64,000 nucleotides of DNA from Juglans regia (Eukaryota; Streptophyta; Magnoliopsida; Fagales; Juglandaceae), in the NCBI RefSeq assembly GCF_001411555.2, contig NC_049905.1, positions 14,074,586 to 14,138,585 on the forward strand, written 5' to 3'. Position 1 is the first letter of the stretch, and each line of letters starts with the position of its first letter. This document shows, piece by piece, positions 37,380-48,539 of the stretch. The position numbers and the translations under genes were made by a program. The notes beneath the pieces were generated by a model. That model saw nothing but the letters and a program-made list of their open reading frames with translations, searched no databases and was not told the origin of the DNA.

Positions 37380-38400
37380 GTGTGATTGGGGAATATGTGC
37401 TGTAATGGTGGCACGGTATATATGGAATGGATACAATGCACACTGAGTGTACTCTGTGTGCATGTGGCGTGTTGTATATGTAGGGAGTACAAATGGAATG
37501 TACTCCATGTGATGGTGAGATGCATCGGGTACGCCATAATGGTGACATGCTGTGATGTGTATGAAGGGAGTATACGATGGGTGTACTCTGTGTGGGGTAT
37601 AGTATATGTGAGGAGTACATGTGGAGTGTACTCTATGTGGTGGAGTAATGTACCATGTGGCGGATGTGCCATAATGGTGATGTGGCACGTGGAATGGGAA
37701 TAGTACACGCTGAGTGTACTTTATGTGTGGCGTAATGTGAGACAAAGAGAGTATATGTAAAATATACCCTCCTGGCGTATTGTGGAACGGGATGAGTACA
37801 AGTGGAGTGTACTCAGTGGCGTAGTGCGTGTAAGAGGAGTACATGTGGAATGTACTCAATGTGGTGGACAATGCACCATATGGCGTGTATGCCATAATGG
37901 TGATGTGGCGTGTTGTATATGTGGGGAGTACATGTGGGATGTACTCCATGAGATGGTGAGATGCACCATATGGCGTGTATGCCATAGTAGTGATGTGGCG
38001 TAACATGCATGGAGTATATGCAGAGTGTATTCTATGTAGCGGAGCGACGTACCATATTGCGAGTATGCCATAGTGGTGATGTGTCGTAGTATGTATGAAG
38101 GGAGTATACGAGGAGTGTACTCCCTATGATATGGTGATGTACCATATGGCGGGCATGCCATAATGGTGATATGGTGTGTATGGATGGAGTACGTGTGGAA
38201 TGTACTCCATATGATGGGTGATGCACCATATGGCGTGTAGGCCATAGTGGTGATGGAGCATATGTAAAGGGAGTACGAGTGGAACGTACTCCATGTGATG
38301 GAGTGATGTACCATATGGCAGGTATGCCATAATGGTGATGTGGTGTGTATGAAGGGAGTATACATGGAGTGTACTCCATGTAACAGTGACACTCCGTGTG
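37380..38400 (+). repeat. ~90-bp minisatellite of hairpin modules
   Basis: About ten units of 80-130 bp. Each carries CACCATATGGCGTGTATGCC-like sequence, then ATAATGGTGATGTGGYGTG, then an inverted repeat GGAGTACA...TGTACTCC. Clear stems lie at 37487-37510, 37925-37947 (9 bp, 5-base loop), 38186-38208 and 38270-38292. In the last unit the stem is GGAGTACG/CGTACTCC, a paired A-T to G-C change. Confidence 0.8.
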
Positions 38401-40624
38401 GCATGTCGTAGAGATAAGGATGGTTATGTGATTGATGGGCGTGGAACGTGATGGATAGTGTTGGGAACTGTGGAACAGTGTCCCAAAGTAGTTATGGCTT
38501 AGCCTGTAGTCTGAGGTGACAAGTGTCACTGCGATGGACTTATGGCTAAAAGTATGCGTGAAGTATCAGAGCAAGTATAAGAGTGCACAGCTGAAGCATG
38601 ACTGAGGAATGTCACGAAGTGACATTGACTACTGACAGTCGTGCTTGTGATGGGTGAAGTAGTGGAATAAGTGTAAGAGTACGCAGCGGAAGCATGACTG
38701 GGCAACGTCACGAAGTGACGTGGTTATTGGAAGTCATGCTTATGATGGGTGAAGTGTTAAAGTGTAGAAATGGCATAACGGGAACGTGACGAGATGTCAC
38801 GATGTGACGGGAGTACGTGAGGAACCGTACTCGTGATGAGTCAGAAGTGATGTAGTAGAATGCTAGGTAACACGACAAGGTCACAGTGTAGCACTGGAGC
38901 AATCTCGGGCTATATAACGTGACATGAAACATAGTTATGAATGGAGTCTTGTCGTGTTAAGTGTTGGGATGAACTGTCAAAAGGGACGGGTAGCGTGAAG
39001 AGTCATGCTTGCCGGGTGAAGAGAAGATTGGTATCGAAGTATGGCCCTTGTCCCTACGAGCAGGTGATCAACGTGTTATATACGTTGATCTTAGGTGATA
39101 AAAGGGTTAGGTACCTGTGTAACATGGTGAGAGACACGTGCCGGACGGATTCACCATATGTAATGGGCAATCTGTCATGAGCATAGTTGCACGGTGCTTA
39201 AGCCTTAGAGTTGGCTTAGAGCCATGTGTCTTGTATGGATGGGAATGAGGATTTAGTGTGGGCCAAGATGCATGAAGGTAGTGACGGATGCATCGTTAGG
39301 ATTGAGATGTGTGATTCCATCGGTCGGAATCATGCGTCGAATGTGGTTGTAAGAAGAGTAAGACAAATGTCCTAGTGTTTTAATCCTAAGGTGAATAAGG
39401 GGTTCACTTTAGTGGATGAGCACTTGAGACAAGACTTTGAGTTAGAAGTTGTGGTGACCGTAAGTGGTCCTCGAAGGGTTTAACATAGTGAAGGGCACGT
39501 AAGTGCACGGGATAGAAGAAGAGTGTTCTAAATATAGCGTAGTTCTATTTATAGTTTAAGTTACTTATGCATTAGATAGAGAATGATGCTAAGGCTATGT
39601 GTATGCATGTAAGTTGCCATCTGACAAGCACGTGAATGTACTGAAGGACATGCAAGTAGCATGGAGTCCAGGTAAGTGTTACGTTCATACTCTTCTAGAG
39701 TTCTCAAAGATACAAGAAACGCTTTTCCTTTAAGATGCTCACGAAAAGACTAAAGACGTTTTAAGAAAGAAAATGCTAAATGTTCAAAAGTATAAGTATG
39801 TACGGCCCCTCCTTGGCAGCCCCTGTTTACGCACCCAAAGTATTAATTGTACGCATGTGAATGGATGACTATATGATGTATCTATTGTATGTATTTTCTA
39901 AGAAAAATCCATAAATTGATGAAGATGCATGAAAAGCATAAGAGCGGATGCTTTTGTGAATCCTACGAACCGACGCTCTCATATGCTCCACGAGGTGACG
40001 CTCGTAGATGCCATCATTGACGACGTTCAAGGTGACGCTTATAGGATGCCACGGAAGCTGACGCTTAAGCCCATGTATGTTCTTAAACGAAGTTTTCCAT
40101 GAACGAACTGTTAAAGAGAGGATAGAGCTGAAATGAAATTGAAAAACGAAAAGACCATTTTCGGGCTTACGCCCCAAACGATATTTTCTCACGAAAAGAA
40201 ATGTTTTCTCATAAAAAGAAAGGACTGTTAAATGAAAGAACGAACTGAATGAAAGCTTCAGCTCATTCGAGCTGACATGAACGAATGAATGAAAAGAAAG
40301 AAAGAAAGAAATGAAAGCATGAATGTATGAAGACACGTAATGGCCACATGACATGAATGAAAGGGTACCGATGAATGGGCAGATTGCAATGCCGGGTAAG
40401 TAGTGTTGGAAGTGCACCTAGTGCTGCCCCTACGAAAAGGGGTTCTCGACCCGTGGCCACGGGCGGAATCCGGGTCCAAAGGAAGACCGCTAACCCCAAA
40501 CACACGGGGCGTAATTGTCTGTACTGGCCTATGAAAGCGATAAGAAAGAATGGATGTACGCACGCACGCACGAACGCACGAATGCACATGTATGCACAAG
40601 AGCACAAGAGCACGGGCTCTTTAA

Positions 40625-40790
40625 GAAATGAAGGCACTGACAGGGGGAAACGTTTTACGACGAGAAAGCCTTTTTAAAGTAAAACCCCGTACAGCGGCTC
40701 CTGAAGAAATGAAGGCACTGACGAGGGACACGTTTTAAATAAAGAAAAGCCTTTCAAAAGAAAAGCCCCGTCCAGTGACGTTTTCAAACG
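40625..40790 (+). repeat. Two-copy ~80-bp direct repeat
   Basis: GAAATGAAGGCACTGAC...ACGTTTTA...GAAAAGCC/GAGAAAGCC...AAACCCCGT(A/C)CAG occurs at about 40625-40700 and 40705-40790, with small changes. Confidence 0.65.
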
Positions 40791-41213
40791 AACGCACATG
40801 AGACACGTAGGCACGCACGTAATAGTATGTACGAATGATGAATGCATGAATGAAAACCTATGTTGTTATATTTTAACCGTATGAAGTAATGCTTACGAGT
40901 CTTCGACTCATTTTAGTTTTTATGCATGTCCTTCCCCCACAGGAACTGCACGATCGGGATGGACACGGCCCATGGGGAAGAGCTCGGAAGTTTAGGCACG
41001 AGTTTTAAACGTACGAGAGGCCTTTTTCTTATAAGATTCATGTTTTCCGCTGTAACCCTCTTTAATTATCAAAGCACATTTTATTTATAAATGTGGAATC
41101 TCGCACCCTGAGGATGCAAGTGAAAAGTTTTAAACAGGACGGTAATTTCCGTCGTCCTTTTTATAAAAATATTTTAGAAAAAGTCCCACCACAAGGACGG
41201 GCGTTACACCTAG

Positions 41214-41418
41214 GCAGCCCCAAAACAAAGTTCATAGATATGTCTACCCATGACTCACTAGGAACAGGTTAGGGTGTATACAACCCATGTGGCAAAAGCT
41301 TAAATTTGGTCTTTCTGCATGTATTGCACGTGCCACAAATGCGATTAACATATTTCTTCATTTTAGACCAACATAAATGTTCATGCAAAGTGTCTAAAGT
41401 TTTCTTGACACCAGAATG
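41214..41418 (-). pseudogene. Integrase zinc-finger and core start, inverted derivative
   Basis: Read downwards from 41418: SGVKKTLDTLHEHLCW, NRICGTCNTCRKTK (H2C2 finger, CxxC kept), LPHGLYTP, a stop, then VDISMNFVLGLPR. It joins 35478 across the 5.73-kb insertion (at LGLPR) and 48540 across the CRM-like insertion. Confidence 0.85.
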
Positions 41419-42255
41419 TGATAGGAACCAAGGTGGGCCTACTTTTAAAGATCCTTTGCAAGCTCCAGATGCGCCAATTACAAGATCAAGGGCCAAGAAG
41501 ATCAAGGAAGCAATGCAAGGATTGGTGCAATCCACTTGGGATGAAGCCAGCAAGAGCCCAACACTCAAGGTGGGTCTGAAAGAAGAAGAACCAGTTTTGA
41601 TCCACTTGATTCAAGCTGTGGAAGACATGACTTAGAGATACAGCCTATTGTTACTGGAGACTTCGAATTTGGTTAAATGATTTATTTTATTAGCTTAGAA
41701 TAAGTGGGCTTGAAGATGCTTGGCTCACATGTCTTATTTCTTATGAACTATGTTTTTGGGAAGGCCTTGTATTTTGGCCAATGGCTTATTTGGAAACTTA
41801 TTTTTTAGGAACTAGGGTTTCATCAATTTATTTTAGGGGTTACTGTAGCCTCGCGTACTGTAGCCGGTACTGTTCATCAAGGGTAATTTTGGGTAAAAAG
41901 GGCTTTATTTTGGCTAGAGTTTTGATTAGGTTTGGGTTTAAAAACTCTTTGTAGCCTCATTTGAAGGGTTAGACAATATTGAATTTTATTTGTGAGTTGA
42001 GTTTTCTCCTCTTGTTCTTGATTGAACTCTTGAACTTATCAAATGTGAATCACAACCTTTGTGGCGTTCCTCCTTTGTAATCTGGGTTCTTGAGACGGGT
42101 TCTTCAACGGGTCTAGATTTTAATATAATCTAGGTTCTTGAAACAAGTTCTCATCGGGTCTAGGTTCTCCATCCGTTGACTTGATTTTGGCTTTCTTGGG
42201 GAGTTTTCAAATTGATTGTGGGTTCAGGGGAATTCATTCCCGCGGGTTCATATCA
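41419..42255 (+). repeat. 5' LTR of CRM-like copy 2
   Basis: 837 bp, TGATAGG...TATCA. The first ~215 bp repeat the end of pol; a TTTAAAAA word at about 41937 is a possible TATA element. The inverted terminal words are TGATA/TATCA. Confidence 0.95.
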
Positions 42256-42257
42256 TT

Positions 42258-42269
42258 TGGTATTAGAGC
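42258..42269 (+). promoter_or_regulatory. Primer-binding site (tRNA-iMet), copy 2
   Basis: TGGTATTAGAGC, one transition away from the canonical site, two bases after the LTR. Confidence 0.9.
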
Positions 42270-43003
42270 AAGGTTTCCAATCAGGTCTGATTCTATCTTT
42301 TATTTCCTGCATATTTGATTCTAGGGCTTCATTGTTCTAGGATTGATTACAAAAAAAAAAACAAAAAAACAAAATTGTGGTGGCTAGCAGATTTCTTCAC
42401 TGTTGTTAGGGTTGCTGAAATTCATTGTTCTAGGGTTTGTGTTGGCTGAAATCTCTTATTCTAGGGGCTGTCGTATATCACTTGCCCTAAGGTTTTTGAG
42501 TTATTGTTAGGGTTTTCTCAACTGCTTATTCTTGATTGTGATCAAATCAGTTAGTGAAAGGAAAAGAAATGAAAAGAAAAAAAAAAGAAAAGAAAAGAAA
42601 GGAAAAGAAAAGAAAAAAAAAATAGTGAAAAAGAAAAAATTTGAGATTTTTTTCTTGAGCCATATCATCAAAGGGGGTGATTCTAGTTGGTATCTTGTCT
42701 TATAGTTACTGTTTCATTCATATAATTTCCTTGATTCACATGCCATATTTTTTTTTTATTCCTTCCGTGTTTCTCTTGTTCTTCTTTCTTGAACCTAATT
42801 ACTAGTTGTGATAAAACAAGGTTGCTTTGTCTTGATTGAGTCAATTAGTTCTTAAAGAACTTGAGTGGGAAAACTCTTGAGGTAAAAAGCCAATTAAGAG
42901 TGAAACACGAGTGGAATGACATTATTTTCGAGTGTAAACACGTAAAAGAGTGTGTGAGGTTTACTTTTTTTGCTACTAACATTCTTTTGTGTAGCACCTG
43001 ATA
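42270..43003 (+). other. 5' leader of CRM-like copy 2
   Basis: About 730-bp untranslated leader with an A/G-rich low-complexity tract (42545-42640) and several AGGGTTT-type words. The matching leaders of the other copies vary mainly in the length of this tract. Confidence 0.6.
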
Positions 43004-44383
43004 ATGTCTCATCGGAGTAGTGCATTACCAAGGGGGAGAGCAGATAACTCATCCTTTGTGTTGCAAGCCATGCAACAACAGTTTGAGCGGTTGAACTTGG
43101 TGTTGGGTGAAGTGAGGGATAGGATGGATCATCAAGAAGCAGCGATTAGAAATCTACAAGGTGGGAGGGACAGGAGGCGACATGAGCATAGAGTTGAAAA
43201 TCAGTATGAGAATGAAGGAGATGGTGAGGATGAGGAAGACTTAGCATCTGATGTTGGGTCGGGTAGAAATAGAAGAGTTAGGCATGAAAGAGGATTTGAG
43301 GGGAACCTAAGGGGTCGGGATGGTCTAGATAGAGACCTTGGTAGCATCAAAATGAAAATATCACCTTTCCAAGGTAGAACTAACCCTGAGGTTTATCTAG
43401 AGTGGGAGAAAAAAATAGAGTTGGTGTTTGATTGCCATAATTACTCTGAGGAGAAGAAAGTGAAGTTGGCAGTAATTGAATTCACTGATTATGCTATTAT
43501 TTGGTGGGGTCAATTAGTGACCAATAGGAGGAGGAATTATGAGAGGCCTATAGAGACATGGGGAGAGTTGAAAACTCTCATGAGGCGAAGATTTGTTCCT
43601 AGCCATTACTATAGAGACCTTTACCAGATATTACAAAATCTTACACAAGGCTCTAGGAATGTGGACGATTACCATAAGGAGATGGAGGTGGCGATGATTC
43701 GGGCTAATGTAGAGGAGGACCGAGAGGCCATCATGGCTTGATTTTTGAGTGGTTTGAATAGGGACATAGCCAATGTAATTGAATTGCAGCATTATGTGGA
43801 GATAGAGGACATGGTGCACATGGCTATGAAGGTGGAGAGGCAATTAAAGGGAAAAGGGACAGCAAGGTACACTTCGGTTTCTAGCACTACTTGGAACTCA
43901 AAATGGGATAGGAATGATCCAACTGAATCAACGAGAAAGACCGAACCACCTAAGGGAAAAGATGAGGGAACTAGCAACAAACCCAAGGTAGAATTCCAAC
44001 CTTCACGGAATAGAGATATCAAATGTTTTAAGTCTTTGGGTTCAGGGCACATTGCTTCTCAATGTCCAAATAGGAGGGCGATGACTGAGAGTGAGAATGA
44101 TAGTGATGAGGAGCCCGAGTTGGTTGATGCTAGTGATGATGATGGAGTGGTATACCCTGTGACAGGTGAGTCTCTTGTTGCCAGGCGTGCTCTCAATGCA
44201 CACATTAAGGTGGATGATGCAGAGCAACAGAGAGAAAATATTTTCCATACTAGAAGCCATGTCAACAATAAGGTATGTCGTATGATCATTGATGAAGGGA
44301 GTTGTACTAATGTGGCTAGCATTACTTTGGTTGAGAAATTGAATTTACCACCCTTAAAAAATTCTAGACCATACAAATTGTAG
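43004..44383 (+). pseudogene. Gag and protease region of CRM-like copy 2
   Basis: Frame starts at MSHRSSALPRGRADNSSF. Gag core motifs are AIIWWGQL and RRRFVPSHYYRDLYQ. A TGA at 43739 sits where the family has an Arg codon before FLSGLNRDIAN. The zinc knuckle at about codon 341 reads [14 protein letters not shown]: its second Cys has become Ser, so zinc binding should fail. The protease motif at about codon 430 is IIDEGSCTNVAS, with Glu in place of the Gly seen in the other copies next to the catalytic Asp. A double stop, TAG TGA (44381-44386), replaces the Gln-Trp codons of the family sequence. Confidence 0.92.
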
Positions 44384-44386
44384 TGA

Positions 44387-47300
44387 TTGAATGATTGTGG
44401 AGAGGTTAGGGTGGATAAACAAGTGTTAGTTACTTTTTCTATTGGGAAGTATCAGGATGAGGTGCTTTGTGATGTTGTGCCTATGCATGCAGGCCGTATT
44501 TTGTTGGAGAGGCCATGGCAGTATGATAGGAGAGTGACACATGATGGGTTCAAGAACATGTACAGCTTTGAAAAGGAGGGCAAAACAATTAAGCTTGCTC
44601 CTTTAACTCCAAGCCAGGTTAATGAGGACCAACTGAAATTGAAAAGTGAGGTTGCTCAAAAAAGAAAGAGTGAAAATGAGAGTGATCAAAAGAGAAAGAG
44701 TGAAAATGAGAGTGATCAAAAAAGAAAGAGTGAAAAAGAGATTGAGCAAAAAAGAAAGAGTGAGAGTGAAAATGAGCATAAAAGAATGAGTGAAAAGGAG
44801 ATTGAGCAAAAAAGAAAGAGTGAGAGTGAAAATGAGCATAAAAGAAAGAGTGAAAAAGAAAGTAGAGAGGTGGCTGAGAGTAAAGAAAAAAGAGTGGAGC
44901 CACGAGAGAAAAAAGAAAGAGAGTCTGCCGAGAGAAAAGGAAAGGCAAAAGTGAGTTTCTATGCAAGAGAGAGTGAGGTTAAGAGGGCTTTCTTCGCAGA
45001 TCGCCCTATGATTTTTCTTGTCTATAAAGAGTCTTATCTTACTCTTGATGAAACTAATCAGTCTCTTCCTAGTTTGGCTGTTTCTTTGTTGCAGGAGTTT
45101 GAGGATGTATTCCGGGAGGAGATGCCAAATGAGTTGCCACCCATTCGAGGGATTGAGCACCAGATTGATTTTGTGCCCGGGGCTGCTATTCCAAACCGAC
45201 CAGCCTATAGGAGTAATCCAGAGGAGACAAAGGAGCTTCAGAGGCAAGTTGAGGATTTGATGAGCAAGGGGTACGTGAGGGAGAGCATGAGCCCTTGTGC
45301 AATACCAGTCCTACTAGTGCCAAAGAAGGATGGGACGTGGAGGATGTGCATTGATTGCAGGGCGGTCAACAATATCACGGTAAAGTATCGCCATCCCATT
45401 CCTAGATTGGATGATATGCTTGATGAATTGCATGGCTCATGTATTTTCAATAAAATTGATCTTAAAAGTAGGTACCATCAAATTAGAATGAAAGAGGGTG
45501 ATGAATGGAAAACTGCTTTTAAGACTAAGTATGGGCTTTATGAATGGTTGGTTATGCCATTTGGACTTACAAATGCGCCCAGTACTTTCATGAGATTAAT
45601 GAACCATGTCCTACGTGCATTCATAGGCAAGTTTGTGGTTGTGTACTTTGATGATATCTTAGTATACAACAAGAACTTAAATGAACATATTGAGCATTTG
45701 AGATATGTGTTTGATGTGTTGAGATGTGAAAAGTTGTATGCTAATTTCAAGAAATGTGCCTTTTGCATGGAAAAAGTTATTTTTCTTGGTTACGTTGTTA
45801 GTACAAAGGGTATTGAGGTGGATGAAGAGAAAGTCAAGGCCATCAAGGAGTGGCCAACGCCAAAAAGCATCACTGAGGTAAGAATCTTTCATGGGTTAGC
45901 TAGCTTTTATCGGCGTTTTGTTAAAGACTTCAGCACCATTGCTGCACCACTCACTGAGGTAATTAAAAAGAATGTTGGGTTTCATTGGGGGGCTAATCAA
46001 GAGAATGCTTTTGCCACTATTAAAGAAAGGTTGTGCTCTGCACCTGTGTTAGCATTACCTGATTTTAACAAAGATTTTGAGATTGAATGTGATGGCTCAG
46101 GAATAGGGATTGGAGCCGTTTTGATGCAGGATAGGCAGCCCATAGCCTTTTCCAGTGAAAAGTTAAGTGGGGCATCTCTGAAGTATCCTACTTATGTCAA
46201 AGAGCTTTATGCTCTTGTTCGTGTATTAGAGACTTGGCAGCACCACCTATGGCCAAGGGAATTTGTGATCCACACCGATCATGAATCATTGAAGCATCTC
46301 AAGGGTCAAGGTAAGTTGAATAAAAGGCATGCTAGATGGATGGAATACATTGAGACCTTTCCCTATGTCATCCATTACAAGCAACGTAAGGAGAACATTG
46401 TTGCTGATGCTCTATCCCGGAGGTATGTACTTCTTACTTCTATGAGTGCTAAAATGCTTGGGTTTGAATATGTGAAAGACATGTATGCCGATGACGCTGA
46501 TTTTTCTAATGTGTATGTGGCATGTGATAAGGCGGCATTTGGTAAGTTTTACAAGTATGATGGTTATTTGTTTAAAGAAAGCAAACTTTGTCTACCAAAT
46601 TGTTCTATGCGTGAGTTATTGGTGCGTGAGGCACATGGTGGGGGATTAATGGGACACTTTGGTGTCAAGAAAACTTTAGACATTTTGCATGAACATTTCT
46701 TTTGGCCTAAGATGAAGAGAGATGTTAACCGTATTTGTGGAAGGTACATTACATGTAGAAAGGCCAAATCTAAGGTTTTGCCACATGGTTTGTATACACC
46801 GTTACCCGTTCCTAGTGAGCCATGGGTAGACATATCTATGGACTTTGTTTTGGGGCTGCCTAGGACCAAAAGGGGTAGAGATTCTATTTTTGTGGTTGTG
46901 GATAGATTTAGTAAGATGGCACATTTCATTCCATGCCATAAAACATATGATGCCACAAACATAGCTGACTTGTTTTTCCTGGAGATAGTGCGACTCCATG
47001 GTGTACCTAGGAGTATTGTTTCTGATAGGGATGTTAAATTCCTTAGCTAGTTTTGGAAGGTGTTGTGGGGAAAATTGGGTACTAGGCTCTTATTTTCCAC
47101 TACTTGTCATCCGCAGACTGATGGTCAGACTGAAGTAGTTAATACGACTTTAACTCACCTCTTACGCACTGTTGTTCATAAGGATTTAAAAACTTGGGAG
47201 GATTGTTTGCCATTTATAGAGTTTGCATATAATAGGACGATGCATACTACTACTTCATACTCTCCTTTTGAAATTGTTTATGGATTTAATCCACTTACTC

Positions 47301-47803
47301 CTTTGGATTTGATGCCTTTACCTGTTGATGGCAGGAGTAGTTTGGATGGACAAAAGAAGGCGGAGTTGGTGAAGTCACTTGATGAGAGGGTACAGCTTCA
47401 AATTGCCCAAAAGAATGAAAGGGTTGCTTCCCAAGCCAATAAAGGACGAAGGCGCGTCATCTTTGAACCAGGAGATTGGGTTTGGGTTCACATGCTCAAA
47501 GAAAGATTCCCAGCCCATAGAATGACTAAGTTGCATCCTCGAGGAGATGGACCTTTCCAAATTCTTGAGAAAATTAATGACAATGCATATAAAGTGGATC
47601 TTCCAGGTGAGTATAAAGTTTCTGCAACTTTCAATGTTTCTGATCTTTCTCCTTTTGATGTAGGTGAAGATTTGAGGTCGAATCATTTTGAGGAGTGGGG
47701 GAATGATAGGAACCAAGGTGGGCCTACTCTTAAAGATCATTTGCAAGTTCCAGATGGGCCAATTACAAGATCAAGGGCCAAGAAGATCAAGGAAGCAATG
47801 TAG
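44387..47803 (+). pseudogene. Pol of CRM-like copy 2 (RT, RNase H, integrase)
   Basis: Same frame as gag. The first ~180 codons hold the protease tail and a charged linker of KRKSE-type repeats (44640-44900). RT follows with [34 protein letters not shown] and YFDDILVY (Tyr at nt 45644). RNase H has [16 protein letters not shown] and TDHESLKHL. Integrase has the finger [28 protein letters not shown] (first Cys of a CxxC replaced by Tyr), the core [18 protein letters not shown] and PQTDGQTEVVN, and the C-terminal GDWVWVH and LPGEYKVSATFNV. TAC to TAG at 47048 truncates the core. The last 33 codons lie in the 3' LTR, where an indel near 47800 gives an early stop. Confidence 0.94.
47690..47703 (+). 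promoter_or_regulatory. Polypurine tract inside the pol frame, copy 2
   Basis: GAGGAGTGGGGGAA directly before the 3' LTR (TGATAGG). It encodes Glu-Glu-Trp-Gly-Asn in pol; other copies have Arg for Trp, giving GAGGAGAGGGGRAA. The plus-strand primer and the protein sequence are therefore under joint constraint. Confidence 0.85.
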
Positions 47804-48534
47804 TGCAATCCACTTAGGATGAAGCCAGCAAGAGCCCAACACTCAAGATGGGTCTGAAAGAAGAAGAACCAGTTTTGATCCACTTGATTCAAGTTGTGGA
47901 AGACATGACTTAGAGATACAGCCTATTGTTATTGGAGGCTTCCGATTTGGTTAAATGATTTATTTTAATAGTTTAGAACAAGTGAGCTTGAAGATGCTTG
48001 ACTCACATGTCTTATTTCTTATGAACTATGTTTTTGGGAAAGCCTTGTATTTTGGCCAATGGCTTATTTGGAAACTTATTTTTTAGGAACTAGGGTTTCA
48101 TCAATTTATTTTAGGGGTTACTGTAGCCTTGCATACTGTAGCCGGTACTGTTCATCAAGGTTAATTTCGGGTAAAAGGGGCTTTATTTTGGCTAGGGTTT
48201 TGATTAGGTTTGGGTTTAAAAACTATTTGTAGCCTCATTTGAAGGGTTAGACAATATTGAAGTTTATTTGTGAGTTGAGTTTTCTCCTCTTGTTCTTGAT
48301 TGAACTCTTGAACTTATCAAAGGTAAATCACAACCTTTGTGGCATTCCTCCTTTGTAATCTGGGTTCTTGAGACGGGTTCTTCAACGGATCTAGATTTTA
48401 ATATAATCTAGGTTCTTGAAACAAGTTCTCATCGGGTCTAGGTTCTCCATCCGTTGACTTGATTTTGGCTTTCTTTGGGGAGTTTTCAAATTGATTGTGG
48501 GTTCAGGGGAATTCATTCCCGCGGGTTCATATCA
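47704..48534 (+). repeat. 3' LTR of CRM-like copy 2
   Basis: 831 bp with the same termini as the 5' LTR. A small deletion (GCAATG|TAG) near 47800 removes the CAAGGATTGG seen in the partner. Confidence 0.95.
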
Positions 48535-48539
48535 GAATG

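Larger units (their letters stand above)
35479..41208 (+). mobile_element. 5.73-kb LTR-like unit without coding sequence, probable solo giant LTR
   Basis: Begins TGTAATACCCAGC and ends GGACGGGCGTTACA, flanked by a perfect TSD CCTAG (35474-35478 and 41209-41213). There is no gag or pol motif in any frame, no PBS after a CA end and no internal terminal repeat. Layout: AT-rich U3-like part (35479-36080) with TTAAATA near 36098; GC/pyrimidine-rich leader-like part (36100-37150); ~90-bp hairpin minisatellite (37380-38400); GGTAAG motif (39672); short tandem repeats (39955-40070 and 40625-40790); GAGTC-TTC-GACTC hairpin (40898-40910). The strand is inferred from similarity of order to the other long LTRs. 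Alternatively it is a non-autonomous element whose LTRs I failed to recognise. Confidence 0.72.
41419..48534 (+). mobile_element. CRM-like Ty3/gypsy chromovirus, nearly intact (copy 2)
   Basis: A 7,116-bp element with a perfect TSD GAATG (41414-41418 and 48535-48539). LTRs are 837 and 831 bp. By hand alignment they differ at about 29 substitutions plus two indels (roughly 3.5 %), mostly transitions. All domains are in one continuous frame interrupted by four stop codons and no frameshift, making it the best reference copy in the window. It inserted into the inverted derivative, so it is one of the youngest large insertions here. Confidence 0.96.

Noticed and set aside
37180..38529. Long minus-strand frames rich in His, Tyr and Thr
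   Set aside because: Produced by the hairpin minisatellite read in the antisense direction; no protein family.
38565..38574. TATCAGAGCA inside the 5.73-kb unit, resembling a primer-binding site
   Set aside because: Not preceded by an LTR end and lacks the leading TGG; the rest of the context does not fit.
44603..45247. Long minus-strand frame rich in Leu/Phe/Ser opposite the gag-pol of copy 2 (similar ones at 10166-10896 and 51249-51979)
   Set aside because: Antisense of the KRKSE linker and RT; its composition simply mirrors the coding strand and it recurs wherever the linker does.
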